Shown: positions 15,002 to 23,576, counted from the first letter of the stretch. The stretch is DNA of 39,083 bases from Synergistaceae bacterium (GCA_017448795.1 JAFSKV010000072.1:1-39083), one strand, 5' to 3'. Numbers and translations are program-made. The notes: generated by a model not told the origin, from the letters alone.

Positions 15002-17188
15002 TTATTTGGCGTATGGGTCTTTCTCGTAGCGGGACTGCGTGAACTCAAGTACAAGCGTGTCATTGCCGGACTTGAGCGTGATGTGGCCTATTCTGTCCTT
15101 GCCTGTATCGTTTGCCGTAACCGTGTAGCCTAACTGATCGCCGTTCGAGACTCCTCCGCTGGTCTTCGTGAGCTGAAGCCAGTCCGAATCCGACTCTGCT
15201 GTCCAGCTTTCCTCGCTGAAGACCCGTGCGTAGAATGTCGCGCCCTCGTTGTTGCTGTGCGTGGTTATCGTCCCGTTTGTGCCGTCAGGATTCCTCGGGC
15301 CGGTTACGCCAGTGTGGGACGGTCTCGGTATGGAGATCGGGTTGTTTTTAATGACATGATGAACGGCGCAGTCGTAGCGTCCTACGCGTGTCCCCCAGTC
15401 GTGCCTCCAGCCAAAATAGTTCTCCCAGTCAACTCTGCTCTGGAAGAAAACGTCCCCTGCTGCCTCCTTCTCAATTTTCCAGATCGCTTCGGATTTGAGC
15501 GTTACTCCCTGCCTTCCAGCCGCCGGGAACGGATTCCAAGCATGTTCGTCGCCATTGTAGTCGGGATCTTTGACCTCAAGCCTCCACAGAGCAACGGGTA
15601 TTCCGTTTGCGGCTATCCAATTCTTCGGGATAAGGTTATAGTCGGGCTTGCTCCATTTTGTGGTGCTTGTGTGGGATATGCTCCAGTTGAATGAGGCTTC
15701 CATGCCAACCTTCCAGCCCGATGTGTTTTTTGCAGGGGTGCCTTTGCCAGAGTTGGGATCGATACTTGATTCTGTTTGCGAGCTGTATTCTCCTTTTACA
15801 GCAACGCCGCCGCCGATTGACCAGCCGTTTGTGTCCGTGTAATCGGTCGTGTTGTTGACGGTAATATCAGGCAGCCACTTCACCAGCTGGTACTTATGGT
15901 TAGAACCGTCAGGCCACACGTACAATTCGAGTGCTTTTGTCGAGCCGGCAACTATTGCGTAGTGGTAAGCACCTGAACCGTCTATCTCATCGCCTGTCCT
16001 GTACTCGCCGTGTTCAGACCTGACCTGAAGATTGACAGGGTAAGTAGTTACGCTGTTCTCGATGAGGTAGTAGTCCGCGTGATTCTCGAACGAGTGAAGA
16101 CTCAGCACCGTGTGGAGGGCAGATGTGTTACGGGTGATGTTGAAGTCCCAGTATTTGTCGCGGATTCTGTGGTTGTCGATGTCGGCATCTGTCTGGAACT
16201 CCCGGTAGTTGCCCATTGATATATACCTGTCCTGAGGCCAGTCAGGATTGCCATGTTCCTGCTCCCAGCAACGGTCGTCATAGTCCACGAATTTCTCATC
16301 GAAGTTCAGGGGAATCGTCGTCTCCAAGCCCTTCACAACGTCCTCAAGCTCCTTGCCCTTGTCTTCCGCTCCCAGCATTACGCTTGCCTCGAGTCTTGCG
16401 GCCGATGCGTTGACTTTGTCGGAGATTTCAACGGCCTTGTTGTCGATACCTTCTGCCCACGCAAGGAAGTCCTCAACACGTGATGCAAGGAACGCCTGTT
16501 TTGCTGCCTCAGTTTCCGCCGCGCGGCTCTGCTGCTCCTGTAACATTTGCCGTGAGTATGCCTCAACGTCGAAACTCTCAGACTCCGGCTCAATGTCCGG
16601 GCTGTTCGGGTCAGTATGGGTTACGGAGTTCGGGTTGATGTCCGTGTAGCTTGTGTTTTCATCGCACTTCTTGAGGTAGACGAACGTGTAAGGAATCTTG
16701 TTGTCGATGAAACGATGGCTTACCGCAACGGCCTCGAAACGCTTGTGATCCGGCTCATTCTCCGGCGTGGCGAGATTTTCACCCGCTATGTCGCTGAGGG
16801 TCTTCATGTCTTCCGCGTCCGGGTAAACAGCGACAATCGTTGTCCCGTTGTTGATGAACACATTTCTGAGATGGTTGATTGCGTTGCTGTCGGAGTCGAT
16901 TTTGCTTGCGTCTGAGATGAAGATTATGTGCTTGCTGGTGAGGCTGACTTCGTCGAGAGCGTCAAACTCTGCGAGGGAAATTCTGTCAGTGATTTTCGCG
17001 TCGATGTGAGGGGTGATGTCCCTTCCGTGATCGAGAGGGTCAATCAGAATATAATTGCCGGACGGATTTAGCACCCCCCCAGTGCTAACAGAGCTGCTGC
17101 TGCTACTTCCGCAGCCGCCCGTACCGAGTGCCAGCGCGAATATCAACCCTGACACGCCCATGAACGCCCAAAATTTTTTACTGTCCAT
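15002..17188 (-). CDS. Large surface lipoprotein with C-terminal BACON-like domain and possible beta-barrel toxin-like region
   Basis: The start is ATG 17188, with AAAGGAGG 11 bases upstream; 728 residues. Residues 1-24 are a lipoprotein signal ending in LGTGGC, followed by a Ser run typical of an anchored linker. Residues about 35-180 resemble an alpha/beta domain. About 195-290 are charged and helical. About 440-640 are rich in alternating polar/hydrophobic stretches with SIGGGVAVKGEY and GMEASFNWSISHTSTTKW, which recall leukocidin-type pore formers, though this is only a resemblance. Residues about 650-728 look like a BACON domain (SWTAESDSDWLQLTKTSGG, then VTANDTGKDRIGHITL and EFTQSRY). 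BACON domains occur in surface and glycan-binding proteins of gut bacteria. No partner genes are seen. The lipoprotein call is firm; the rest is tentative. Confidence 0.75.
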   Translation of the reverse strand: MDSKKFWAFMGVSGLIFALALGTGGCGSSSSSSVSTGGVLNPSGNYILIDPLDHGRDITPHIDAKITDRISLAEFDALDEVSLTSKHIIFISDASKIDSDSNAINHLRNVFINNGTTIVAVYPDAEDMKTLSDIAGENLATPENEPDHKRFEAVAVSHRFIDNKIPYTFVYLKKCDENTSYTDINPNSVTHTDPNSPDIEPESESFDVEAYSRQMLQEQQSRAAETEAAKQAFLASRVEDFLAWAEGIDNKAVEISDKVNASAARLEASVMLGAEDKGKELEDVVKGLETTIPLNFDEKFVDYDDRCWEQEHGNPDWPQDRYISMGNYREFQTDADIDNHRIRDKYWDFNITRNTSALHTVLSLHSFENHADYYLIENSVTTYPVNLQVRSEHGEYRTGDEIDGSGAYHYAIVAGSTKALELYVWPDGSNHKYQLVKWLPDITVNNTTDYTDTNGWSIGGGVAVKGEYSSQTESSIDPNSGKGTPAKNTSGWKVGMEASFNWSISHTSTTKWSKPDYNLIPKNWIAANGIPVALWRLEVKDPDYNGDEHAWNPFPAAGRQGVTLKSEAIWKIEKEAAGDVFFQSRVDWENYFGWRHDWGTRVGRYDCAVHHVIKNNPISIPRPSHTGVTGPRNPDGTNGTITTHSNNEGATFYARVFSEESWTAESDSDWLQLTKTSGGVSNGDQLGYTVTANDTGKDRIGHITLKSGNDTLVLEFTQSRYEKDPYAK

Positions 17189-17225
17189 GAATGAATGTTC
17201 CTCCTTTGTGGATTTATGCGGTGGG

Positions 17226-17234
17226 ATTCTAGCA
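17226..17234 (-). promoter_or_regulatory. Extended -10 promoter of the lipoprotein gene
   Basis: The minus strand reads TGCTAGAAT, 38 bases before the ATG and just downstream of the fcl terminator hairpin. Confidence 0.45.
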
Positions 17235-17252
17235 CCAACTTTCACGGACGGC

Positions 17253-17270
17253 AAAACCCCGCGGAGGGGT
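17253..17270 (-). terminator. Short terminator after fcl
   Basis: On the minus strand ACCCC pairs with GGGGT around TCCGC, followed by TTTTGC. The stem is short but G-C rich and placed directly after the fcl stop. Confidence 0.55.
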
Positions 17271-17279
17271 CAGCACTCA

Positions 17280-18209
17280 TCACTTCCTCGCCTTGAAGTC
17301 CTCATAGGCCAGCCTGATACCGTCCCTGAGACTCGTATGTGCCTTCCAGCCCAATGAAGCCGCCTTGCTCACGTCCATAATCTTGCGCGGTGTACCGTTG
17401 GGCTTGCTCGTGTCCCACAAAATTTTTCCCGTATACCCGACAATCTCAGCGACAAGACCGGTCAAGTCCTTTATCGTGATTTCGCGTCCTGAACCTGCGT
17501 TGACGGTCTCATTGCCGGAGTAGTTGTTCATGAGGAAAACGCACAATTCCGCCAAGTCGTCGACATACAGGAACTCACGCAGCGGACTACCGTCCCCCCA
17601 GCATGTCACAGAGTCTTTCCCGGCGAGTTTGGCCTCGTGGAAGCGGCGGATGAGCGCGGGCCTGACGTGTGAATGTTGCGGGTGATAGTTGTCGTTCGGG
17701 CCGTAAAGGTTGCAGGGCATCACCGAGATGTAGTCCGTGCCGTACTGTGTGTTGAGGTACTCGCAGTACTTGAGGCCGGAAATTTTTGCGAGGGCGTATG
17801 CTTCGTTGGTCTTCTCTAGGTAGCCGGATAACAGGTATTCTTCTTTGATGGGCTGAGGACACATGCGGGGATAAATGCAGGATGAGCCGAGAAATTCCAG
17901 CTTCTTGCAGTTGTTGACGAAGGCCGAATGTATCACGTTCATCTCAATCATCATGTTGTAGTACATGAAATCCGCCAGAGCCTCAGAGTTTGCCGCGATG
18001 CCCCCGACTTTTGCCGCCGCGACGAAAACGTATTCAGGTTTCTCCTGCGCGAAGAACGCCTCGACTTCTGCCTGCCGGGTCAGGTCAAGCCCGCTGTGAG
18101 TCCGTGTGATGATGTTGGTGTAGCCTTTGCGCTGAAGCTCGCGGACTATTGCCGAGCCTACCATGCCCCTGTGTCCTGCGACGAAAATTTTTGCTGACTT
18201 GTCCATCAT
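17280..18209 (-). CDS. fcl: GDP-L-fucose synthase
   Basis: The 309-residue enzyme converts GDP-4-keto-6-deoxymannose to GDP-L-fucose with NADPH. The Rossmann motif is GHRGMVGS, then GSSCIYPRMCPQPIKE, the catalytic Tyr-x3-Lys in YALAKISGLKYCEYLN, and MPCNLYGPNDNYHPQHSHV. ATG 18209 is used because AAGGAGA lies 9 bases before it; a longer frame up to 18254 would begin within the promoter. The partner enzyme GDP-mannose 4,6-dehydratase is not in the window, but a phosphohexomutase that could feed GDP-mannose is 18 kb away. It stands alone rather than in a capsule cluster. Confidence 0.95.
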   Translation of the reverse strand: MMDKSAKIFVAGHRGMVGSAIVRELQRKGYTNIITRTHSGLDLTRQAEVEAFFAQEKPEYVFVAAAKVGGIAANSEALADFMYYNMMIEMNVIHSAFVNNCKKLEFLGSSCIYPRMCPQPIKEEYLLSGYLEKTNEAYALAKISGLKYCEYLNTQYGTDYISVMPCNLYGPNDNYHPQHSHVRPALIRRFHEAKLAGKDSVTCWGDGSPLREFLYVDDLAELCVFLMNNYSGNETVNAGSGREITIKDLTGLVAEIVGYTGKILWDTSKPNGTPRKIMDVSKAASLGWKAHTSLRDGIRLAYEDFKARK

Positions 18210-18240
18210 GATATTCACTCTCCTTGAAGGTTTGCGCAGA

Positions 18241-18246
18241 ATTATA
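18241..18246 (-). promoter_or_regulatory. -10 element of fcl
   Basis: The minus strand reads TATAAT, 31 bases before the ATG at 18209, preceded by GGGG rather than TG. Confidence 0.45.
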
Positions 18247-18275
18247 CCCCTCATAATGCCGGGAGAGGCGGGGAA

Positions 18276-18303
18276 GGACTGAAGGCTTCAGCCCCTCCAG
18301 TCC
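18276..18303 (-). terminator. Hairpin at the end of the vWA gene
   Basis: On the minus strand GGACTGGAG pairs with CTTCAGTCC (9 bp, one G-U), overlapping the last codons and stop of the vWA gene. No U tract follows, so it may stabilise the mRNA end rather than terminate. Confidence 0.35.
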
Positions 18304-18884
18304 GTGCTGACCTTGCCTGTGTCCCGGAAATGCGCCACTGTCCGCGATATTCCGTCAAACTTCCCCCGTATTCCTGCGCTGTCCTTCGTGAAGCTGCCCG
18401 CTCTGTCCCGCGATATTCCGATGCTCTGAGCCGTCCTCACAGAGTCAATGTCAGCCCCAAGGAAGATAAATTCCCAGCCGTTCGCTTCACATTCATGTAT
18501 CATATCGAAGATTGTCTTTATGTGATATTTCTTGCTGGAATTGTCCAAGCCGTCAGTGATTATCACCATGAGGGTCTCAGAAGCACCGCCTCCTTCCGCC
18601 TGCCTCGACAAAGCGCGCGATATTGTCAGCCCTATAGCGTCAAGAAGTGCCGTAGACCCCCGCGCAAAATATTCTTTTTCCGAAAGAAAAGCCGCCTCGC
18701 TTATGCTCACATGGTCGCAGAAAATCTCATAATGGTTGTCGAATAAGACAGTCGTAACAAACGCCCCGGGCCTGCCTTTCTTCTGCTGCTCAAGGAAGCT
18801 GTTGTACCCGCCTATAGTGTCATCCTCGCAGACGTTCATCGAGCCGCTGCGGTCTATGAGGAAGATTATCTCAGTCTCATTCAT
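18288..18884 (-). CDS. vWA-domain protein (TerY-like)
   Basis: This 198-residue protein is a single von Willebrand A domain. The MIDAS metal site is complete: DRSGS at residues 11-15, a Thr in RGSTALLDAIG, and TDGLDNS. No signal peptide or membrane segment is present, so it is cytoplasmic and probably a Mg-dependent adaptor. The ATG overlaps the stop of the upstream zinc-ribbon gene (ATGA), meaning tight translational coupling; a longer frame upstream to 18986 is in that gene's territory and is rejected. In the TerY-P systems a vWA protein of this kind is encoded with a zinc-ribbon kinase and a PP2C phosphatase; here the kinase is present nearby and the phosphatase is not. Confidence 0.9.
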   Translation of the reverse strand: MNETEIIFLIDRSGSMNVCEDDTIGGYNSFLEQQKKGRPGAFVTTVLFDNHYEIFCDHVSISEAAFLSEKEYFARGSTALLDAIGLTISRALSRQAEGGGASETLMVIITDGLDNSSKKYHIKTIFDMIHECEANGWEFIFLGADIDSVRTAQSIGISRDRAGSFTKDSAGIRGKFDGISRTVAHFRDTGKVSTDWRG

Positions 18885-19291
18885 GGCCGGAAGACATAGA
18901 GCGTGTTGTTGCTGAGGAAAAACTTGTGCCTCGGACTCAGACTGCCCGCAAGCCTCTTCATTCCGTCCGTGAAATCTGCTTTGCACTCGCCCGGGACAAT
19001 AACACGGCTTCCTGACTCCTCATCCCTCACAAGACCCATAGGCGGGAAATACTCGAAAAGGTAAACAGGCCTTCCCTTCACGTAGTCGAACGCCCCGTAA
19101 ACATAACCTGCCCTGAGCCTGCGCCTGACTGCCCCGACATGGAAGCGCATACGGTCAAGCGTAGTGCCTTCCTCAAGGGCGAGGCCGTCAGAATCCCCGC
19201 ATGGATTGTAGCCGCACTTGGGACACACTTCTTCATCGCTCTGAATTTCCGCCAAGCATCTGGAACAATAGAATCTGTCAAATATATTCAT
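18881..19291 (-). CDS. Zinc-ribbon protein with truncated, catalytically dead kinase N-lobe
   Basis: The 136-residue protein starts at ATG 19291 with AAAGGAG upstream. It aligns without gaps with the first 83 residues of the receptor kinase at 19880-23518: Cys 9, 12, 23 and 26 of the zinc ribbon, LEEGT at 39-43, D69, G73, P75-V76, E80-Y81 and P83 all fall at the same numbers. The kinase Gly-loop GSGGFG is replaced by RRLRAG, and the ATP-binding Lys79 by Phe. There is no HRD or DFG part; after about residue 100 the chain ends with a short unrelated tail (LSNNTLYVFRP). It cannot phosphorylate, and so may be a docking partner, decoy or regulator. It is co-translated with the vWA protein. The start and homology are clear, the role inferred. 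Confidence 0.8.
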   Translation of the reverse strand: MNIFDRFYCSRCLAEIQSDEEVCPKCGYNPCGDSDGLALEEGTTLDRMRFHVGAVRRRLRAGYVYGAFDYVKGRPVYLFEYFPPMGLVRDEESGSRVIVPGECKADFTDGMKRLAGSLSPRHKFFLSNNTLYVFRP

Positions 19292-19377
19292 GGCTTTCAC
19301 TCCTTTGCCGGACATTTTATGGCAGCAAAAGATTCCCGGATTGACATGAAGTCGAGAAAGTGAGCATTTAAGACGGG

Positions 19378-19383
19378 TATAAT
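19378..19383 (+). promoter_or_regulatory. -10 element of the HTH regulator gene
   Basis: TATAAT lies 32 bases before the ATG at 19415. The sequence before it is GGG, so it is not of the TGn form. Confidence 0.45.
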
Positions 19384-19414
19384 GGGAGCATTCCAAGCCA
19401 AGGAGGAACAAACA

Positions 19415-19876
19415 ATGCCGGATATCGATGACAGCCAGAAGAACATAACGCCGACGGAAATGGCCGCCCAGTATTTCAAGAAGGGCTATACGCCTGAAGA
19501 AGTCATGAGGCTCATGCAGAGCAGGAAAATTTTCTTCCCCACAATTTCGGAAGTCTTAAACGAGTTCATGGGCAGAGAAAAAATGTCCGTTGAAAGGCTT
19601 TCCGACCTGTCAGACGTGAAGCCCGCGACGATCTACAGAATCATGAAGAAGGAACGCAACCCCACGCGCAACACAATTCTCAGGATGGCTCTGTCTCTTG
19701 CGCTGAATTTCGGAGAGACACAGGCACTCCTTAAGAGCGGAAACTGTGCCCTCCTCAGCGCGTCCCGTGAAAGAGACCTCGTCATCATGAACGGAATCGA
19801 GAACAGCATGGACTATGAGTCGGTCAACGAGGAGCTTGTCTCAAGGAACATGCCGGACTTAAACGTGAGATTCTGA
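19415..19876 (+). CDS. HTH (XRE-like) transcriptional regulator beside the kinase module
   Basis: The 153-residue product starts at ATG 19415 behind AGGAGG (19401-19406). Residues about 52-100 form an HTH: MSVERLSDLSDVKPATIYRI as the first two helices and recognition helix, then NPTRNTILRMALSLALNF. The C-terminal part (SRERDLVIMNGIENSMDYES, then VNEELVSRNM) is a helical region seen in small regulators found near bacterial signalling genes. It is divergent from the zinc-ribbon/vWA pair and convergent with the kinase gene, whose stop is three bases from its own, so it probably controls this module (inference). Confidence 0.8.
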   Translation: MPDIDDSQKNITPTEMAAQYFKKGYTPEEVMRLMQSRKIFFPTISEVLNEFMGREKMSVERLSDLSDVKPATIYRIMKKERNPTRNTILRMALSLALNFGETQALLKSGNCALLSASRERDLVIMNGIENSMDYESVNEELVSRNMPDLNVRF

Positions 19877-19879
19877 GCA

Positions 19880-22800
19880 TTAAAGCTCCTCGAACGTCTT
19901 GGGAAAAACATCCATAGCCGCAAACAACGGCTCCCCCTTGCGCGAGAAAGCCTCCGTCTTCCTGAGAACTCCGCTTGAATCAGCCCGGAGAACCGTCAGG
20001 GGAGCAGTGTCAGATTCAGCCCTAACAGCCTTCAGCATCCAGTTGAACTCGTCAAACGTGCTGAAGGTTTCCCCTTTTACTTCAACGATAATATCCCCTG
20101 CCTTCAGCGATGGATGAGCTGCGTTGTTCTCGAAGAAAAGCACGCCTATCCCCCCGGAATACCCATGCTCCTTTGACTGTGCCAAGAAAAGCCTTGTTAC
20201 AGCAGCAAGCCTCTTGTCGTTCTCATCCCCGGCGGCCTCGTAAGCCTCAAGGCACTTCTCCGTCAGGTCAGTGAAGCCGTAACCCAGCGCGTACTGGAAC
20301 TGCCCCCAGTAATGATACTTGCCGTCATTAGGGACGGGAGAAATCATAGCCGCTAACTGTTCATCCGTGTATATCCTGCCTGAGACACGGTATCTCATGG
20401 GCCTTCCTTCGAGTCCTGTGTCATCACTCGCCGGGATGGGGGAGAAATTTATTCCGTGAAGGTCAGCATACATGTGCGGGTTTGAACCCCTGTGCGCGTG
20501 TATTGTGAGATTTGGGCTGTCCGCGAAAAGGTAAGCGGTTCTGCGCGTGTTGTCGCTGATGTAATCAAGCTCGGCGTTGTCGGAATAAATCCATATGTCC
20601 CTGAGATTGCGGCATCCCGCGAAAGTAGAGCGGCTTATCTGGTTCACTCCGTCGGGGATTGTTACAGTCTCAAGATTCTCACAGCCCGCGAAAGTCCCCC
20701 ATATAGTTTTCACTCCCTGCTCAAAAACAACGCTCTTCAGACTCTTGCAGTCCTCGAAAGCCTGCCTGCATTTAGCGATGTTCTGGGGAATATTGAGCGC
20801 AACAAGCCCTGTCCCGGCAAATGTCCTCCTGTCAAGAAGAGTCATTGACTGCGGGATTCTCACTGACACAAGCGACGCGCATCCGTCAAAAGCACTCTCG
20901 CCTATCGTTTTCACCGTCGGAGGAAGCTCAATCTCAGAAAGTTTCCCGCACCTGCTGAACGCCTGTATCCCGATTTCTTCGAGACCCTCGCGCAGGTTCA
21001 CGGCTGAAAGATTCCCGCACCCCTCAAAAGCTGCTCCTCCTATGCGCCTTAAGGAAGCCGGGCAGTTTATGCTCTCAATGACGGGATTCCCTCTGAAGCT
21101 GCCTGCCCCTATCTCATGAATATGGCCGGGAAGAATCACATTCCTGCTTCTGAGCGCGCCGACCCTGTATATTATTGTCGCAGGTACAGCCTTTGAGTAG
21201 ACCGAATACGACGGAAGGAATATCGTATCACTGCTGCTTATGCCCGCCTCAACCCACATGCCTCCGCGTGGTGTTACTACAATGTGTCTGTCCGCGCTGT
21301 CGAAGCTGAAGAAGTCAAAGCCGTATTTATTGCAGAAATATTCGGCGAATGAGCCTTTATACCCCGTAACAGTCAGGGAGTTGGGGCAGCCGTTGAGTGC
21401 TGACACAGGCATACTCGCAATTGAAGGCGGAAGGTAAATGCCGGCAAGTGATGTGCAGTCCTCGAACGCCGAAAACTCAATCAGCCTCATACTCTCAGGC
21501 ATATTAATATGAGAAAGGCTGTAGCACCGCCGGAACGCGTATTGCCCGACCCGTTCTATGCCTTCAGGAATTGCGACTGACGAAAGCGAATTGCAGCGTT
21601 CAAAAAATTTTTCCGGGATTTCCGTCATGGCCTGGGAAATATCCGCGCTCCTGAGATAAAGGCACACAGAGAATGCTTCAGCACCAGCCGAAACAACCCC
21701 GGAAGGAATCTTCACGCTCTCTATGAATGACTGGCTGAATGCCTCGCGTCCTATCTCCCGCAGGCTGTCAGGAAGCTCAATGCCCTTTATGCTCACTGCC
21801 TTAAGCGCGTTGTCCCCAAGCCTGCCGAGACTGTGAGGAAGTATCACGCTCTGTACGCTTGACGGAAATACAGCCTCCATTGTCCCGGACTCAAGTACTG
21901 TAACAGGAAGGCCATGAAGTGAATCTGGAACACTTGCGCTGTTCTGCCCGGTCTCATATTTCGTCACTGTCACCCCGCTGTCATTGCTGACCGTCTCAAT
22001 GTGCGCGTAATTTATGCCGAGACTTTCCGCGATTTCACGGGCCGGGCTGTCCATAGCTCCGAGAAGAACAAGGCGCGTGCTGTGTCCAAGAAAGGCTTCC
22101 GGGTCTATCTCCCTCAGCGTTGAAGGCACTGATACCGCCTGAAGGGATGGACAGTTCGCGAAGGCCTGGGACAATATTCTTTCTGTCCCCTCGCCTATGA
22201 CGACAGAGTCAAGGCTTGCGCATCCGTTGAAGGCAAACCGCCCGACAGTCCTCACAGTGCCGGGAATTTCCGCACGCCTCAGAGACCCCTGCCCCTGAAA
22301 CGCAGCATCATCAATCTGCACGACATCAACCCCAGCCGCTGATGACGGGACTGAAACGTCTGACATCCCCCCGGAAGACCCGGAAACATGAAGCCCTACT
22401 GACCTTATCGAGTACCACAAGCCTCCTCCGAGAGGGAAGCCCGATGTGAAGTTGAGGACAGCCAGGACGATTGAGGCAGATATTACGGCGGCCGCTGAAA
22501 TCACACAGAACATGAAGCGTCTTCTCCTTGCAACTTCTTCCGGCAAAGGCAGGTTGTATAGCATAGAGCGGAAAAGTGTCATGGTCTGAGTCCTCTTTTC
22601 CGGCTGAAGTATCAGGCCGTTCATGATGGCTTTGTTCTGGTACTTCTTGACGGGAATGTTCATGTCCAGCGGGGATTTGAGGGACTCTCCTGCTTTTCTT
22701 GCGACGGATTCCTTCGGGGGCTGTCCGCACACAAGGTGATATATTGTCGCGCTCAGTGCGTATACGTCCGTGAATGGCCCCTGCATTCCGTTTTCGTCGT

Positions 22801-23518
22801 ACTGCTCAATGGGGGCGTATCTCCTGTTGTAGATCACGGTCTTGTCTCCGCCCTGCTTCCTCCGTTCTTCAGCCGATGCCGCGCCGAAATCTATCAGCGT
22901 CATAGTTCCGTCTTCCTGCACCATTATATTTGACGGGCTTATGTCGCGGTGCAGTATGCCCTGCTCGTGTATCAGGACGAGGGAGTCTATAAGATCCCTC
23001 ATGCTTTCTATGAGCTTCTGCGGGGGAATGTTATTGATCCTAACGTATTCGTCGAGAGTAACGCCGCTGATGTACTTCATGACGATGTAGGCGGTGTTGT
23101 TGGCCTCGAACCATTCAAGGACGGGTACAACATTCTTCACGTTCTGGAGAGTGCCGAGTATCCTTGCCTCGCGTATGAACCTGAACAGCCCGGCCTGGTA
23201 CATCCCTTCACGGCCCGGGTTGATTATCACGCTGTCGTCCTCTGATGAGTCGCGCTCACAGAGTCCCTGCGGGTAATATTCCTTTATGGCAACAGGATGA
23301 CCTAGGGCGATGTCCCAAGCAGCATAGGTGATGCCGAATCCTCCTGAGCCTATTGCAACGCCGAGCTGATAGCGTCCGTTCTGAAGCAGCGTGCCTTCTT
23401 CAAGAAAGCTGACACTCTGAGTCTGTGACAGGTCGTAATTGCAGTGAGGACATTTTTCTTCCTCGTAACTGATTTGCTTCATGCAGTGAGGGCAGTAAAA
23501 TTCTTCGCCTATGTTCAC
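19880..23518 (-). CDS. Zinc-ribbon / Ser-Thr kinase / TM / BspA-like LRR / PDZ receptor
   Basis: The 1212-residue protein starts at GTG 23518 behind AAGGAGG. Domains in order: zinc ribbon (Cys 9, 12, 23, 26); Hanks-type kinase (about 45-325) with GSGGFG 57-62, Lys79, HRD 190-192, Asn197, DFG 210-212 and YAPIEQY; one membrane segment at about 336-357; from about 385 to 1010, repeated BspA-type LRR_5 units (FAFNGCASLDSVVIGEGTER and similar); and a PDZ-like domain at about 1100-1195 (GIGVLFFENNAAHPSLKAGD). All catalytic kinase residues are present. The kinase is cytoplasmic and the LRR/PDZ part is outside the inner membrane. Such receptors could sense surface or envelope ligands. The gene neighbours encode a dead partial copy, a vWA protein and an HTH regulator. 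No PP2C phosphatase is seen. Confidence 0.92.
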   Translation of the reverse strand: MNIGEEFYCPHCMKQISYEEEKCPHCNYDLSQTQSVSFLEEGTLLQNGRYQLGVAIGSGGFGITYAAWDIALGHPVAIKEYYPQGLCERDSSEDDSVIINPGREGMYQAGLFRFIREARILGTLQNVKNVVPVLEWFEANNTAYIVMKYISGVTLDEYVRINNIPPQKLIESMRDLIDSLVLIHEQGILHRDISPSNIMVQEDGTMTLIDFGAASAEERRKQGGDKTVIYNRRYAPIEQYDENGMQGPFTDVYALSATIYHLVCGQPPKESVARKAGESLKSPLDMNIPVKKYQNKAIMNGLILQPEKRTQTMTLFRSMLYNLPLPEEVARRRRFMFCVISAAAVISASIVLAVLNFTSGFPLGGGLWYSIRSVGLHVSGSSGGMSDVSVPSSAAGVDVVQIDDAAFQGQGSLRRAEIPGTVRTVGRFAFNGCASLDSVVIGEGTERILSQAFANCPSLQAVSVPSTLREIDPEAFLGHSTRLVLLGAMDSPAREIAESLGINYAHIETVSNDSGVTVTKYETGQNSASVPDSLHGLPVTVLESGTMEAVFPSSVQSVILPHSLGRLGDNALKAVSIKGIELPDSLREIGREAFSQSFIESVKIPSGVVSAGAEAFSVCLYLRSADISQAMTEIPEKFFERCNSLSSVAIPEGIERVGQYAFRRCYSLSHINMPESMRLIEFSAFEDCTSLAGIYLPPSIASMPVSALNGCPNSLTVTGYKGSFAEYFCNKYGFDFFSFDSADRHIVVTPRGGMWVEAGISSSDTIFLPSYSVYSKAVPATIIYRVGALRSRNVILPGHIHEIGAGSFRGNPVIESINCPASLRRIGGAAFEGCGNLSAVNLREGLEEIGIQAFSRCGKLSEIELPPTVKTIGESAFDGCASLVSVRIPQSMTLLDRRTFAGTGLVALNIPQNIAKCRQAFEDCKSLKSVVFEQGVKTIWGTFAGCENLETVTIPDGVNQISRSTFAGCRNLRDIWIYSDNAELDYISDNTRRTAYLFADSPNLTIHAHRGSNPHMYADLHGINFSPIPASDDTGLEGRPMRYRVSGRIYTDEQLAAMISPVPNDGKYHYWGQFQYALGYGFTDLTEKCLEAYEAAGDENDKRLAAVTRLFLAQSKEHGYSGGIGVLFFENNAAHPSLKAGDIIVEVKGETFSTFDEFNWMLKAVRAESDTAPLTVLRADSSGVLRKTEAFSRKGEPLFAAMDVFPKTFEEL

Positions 23519-23550
23519 GGGTATGTGCCTCCTTGATTTGGGATAAGCAC

Positions 23551-23570
23551 ACTATAACACAGGGTATAAT
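23551..23570. promoter_or_regulatory. Overlapping divergent promoters, kinase / queH
   Basis: Minus strand: TGTTATAGT (23559-23551), an extended -10 for the kinase gene 33 bases before its GTG. Plus strand: TATAAT (23565-23570), whose expected start site, seven bases on, is the A of the queH ATG at 23577. The two -10 elements are only 8 bases apart and should exclude each other. Confidence 0.5.
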
Positions 23571-23576
23571 AATTTC

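Noticed and set aside
18885-18986. Longer start for the vWA gene
   Set aside because: It would overlap the upstream zinc-ribbon gene; ATG 18884 forms an ATGA overlap and starts right at the vWA fold.
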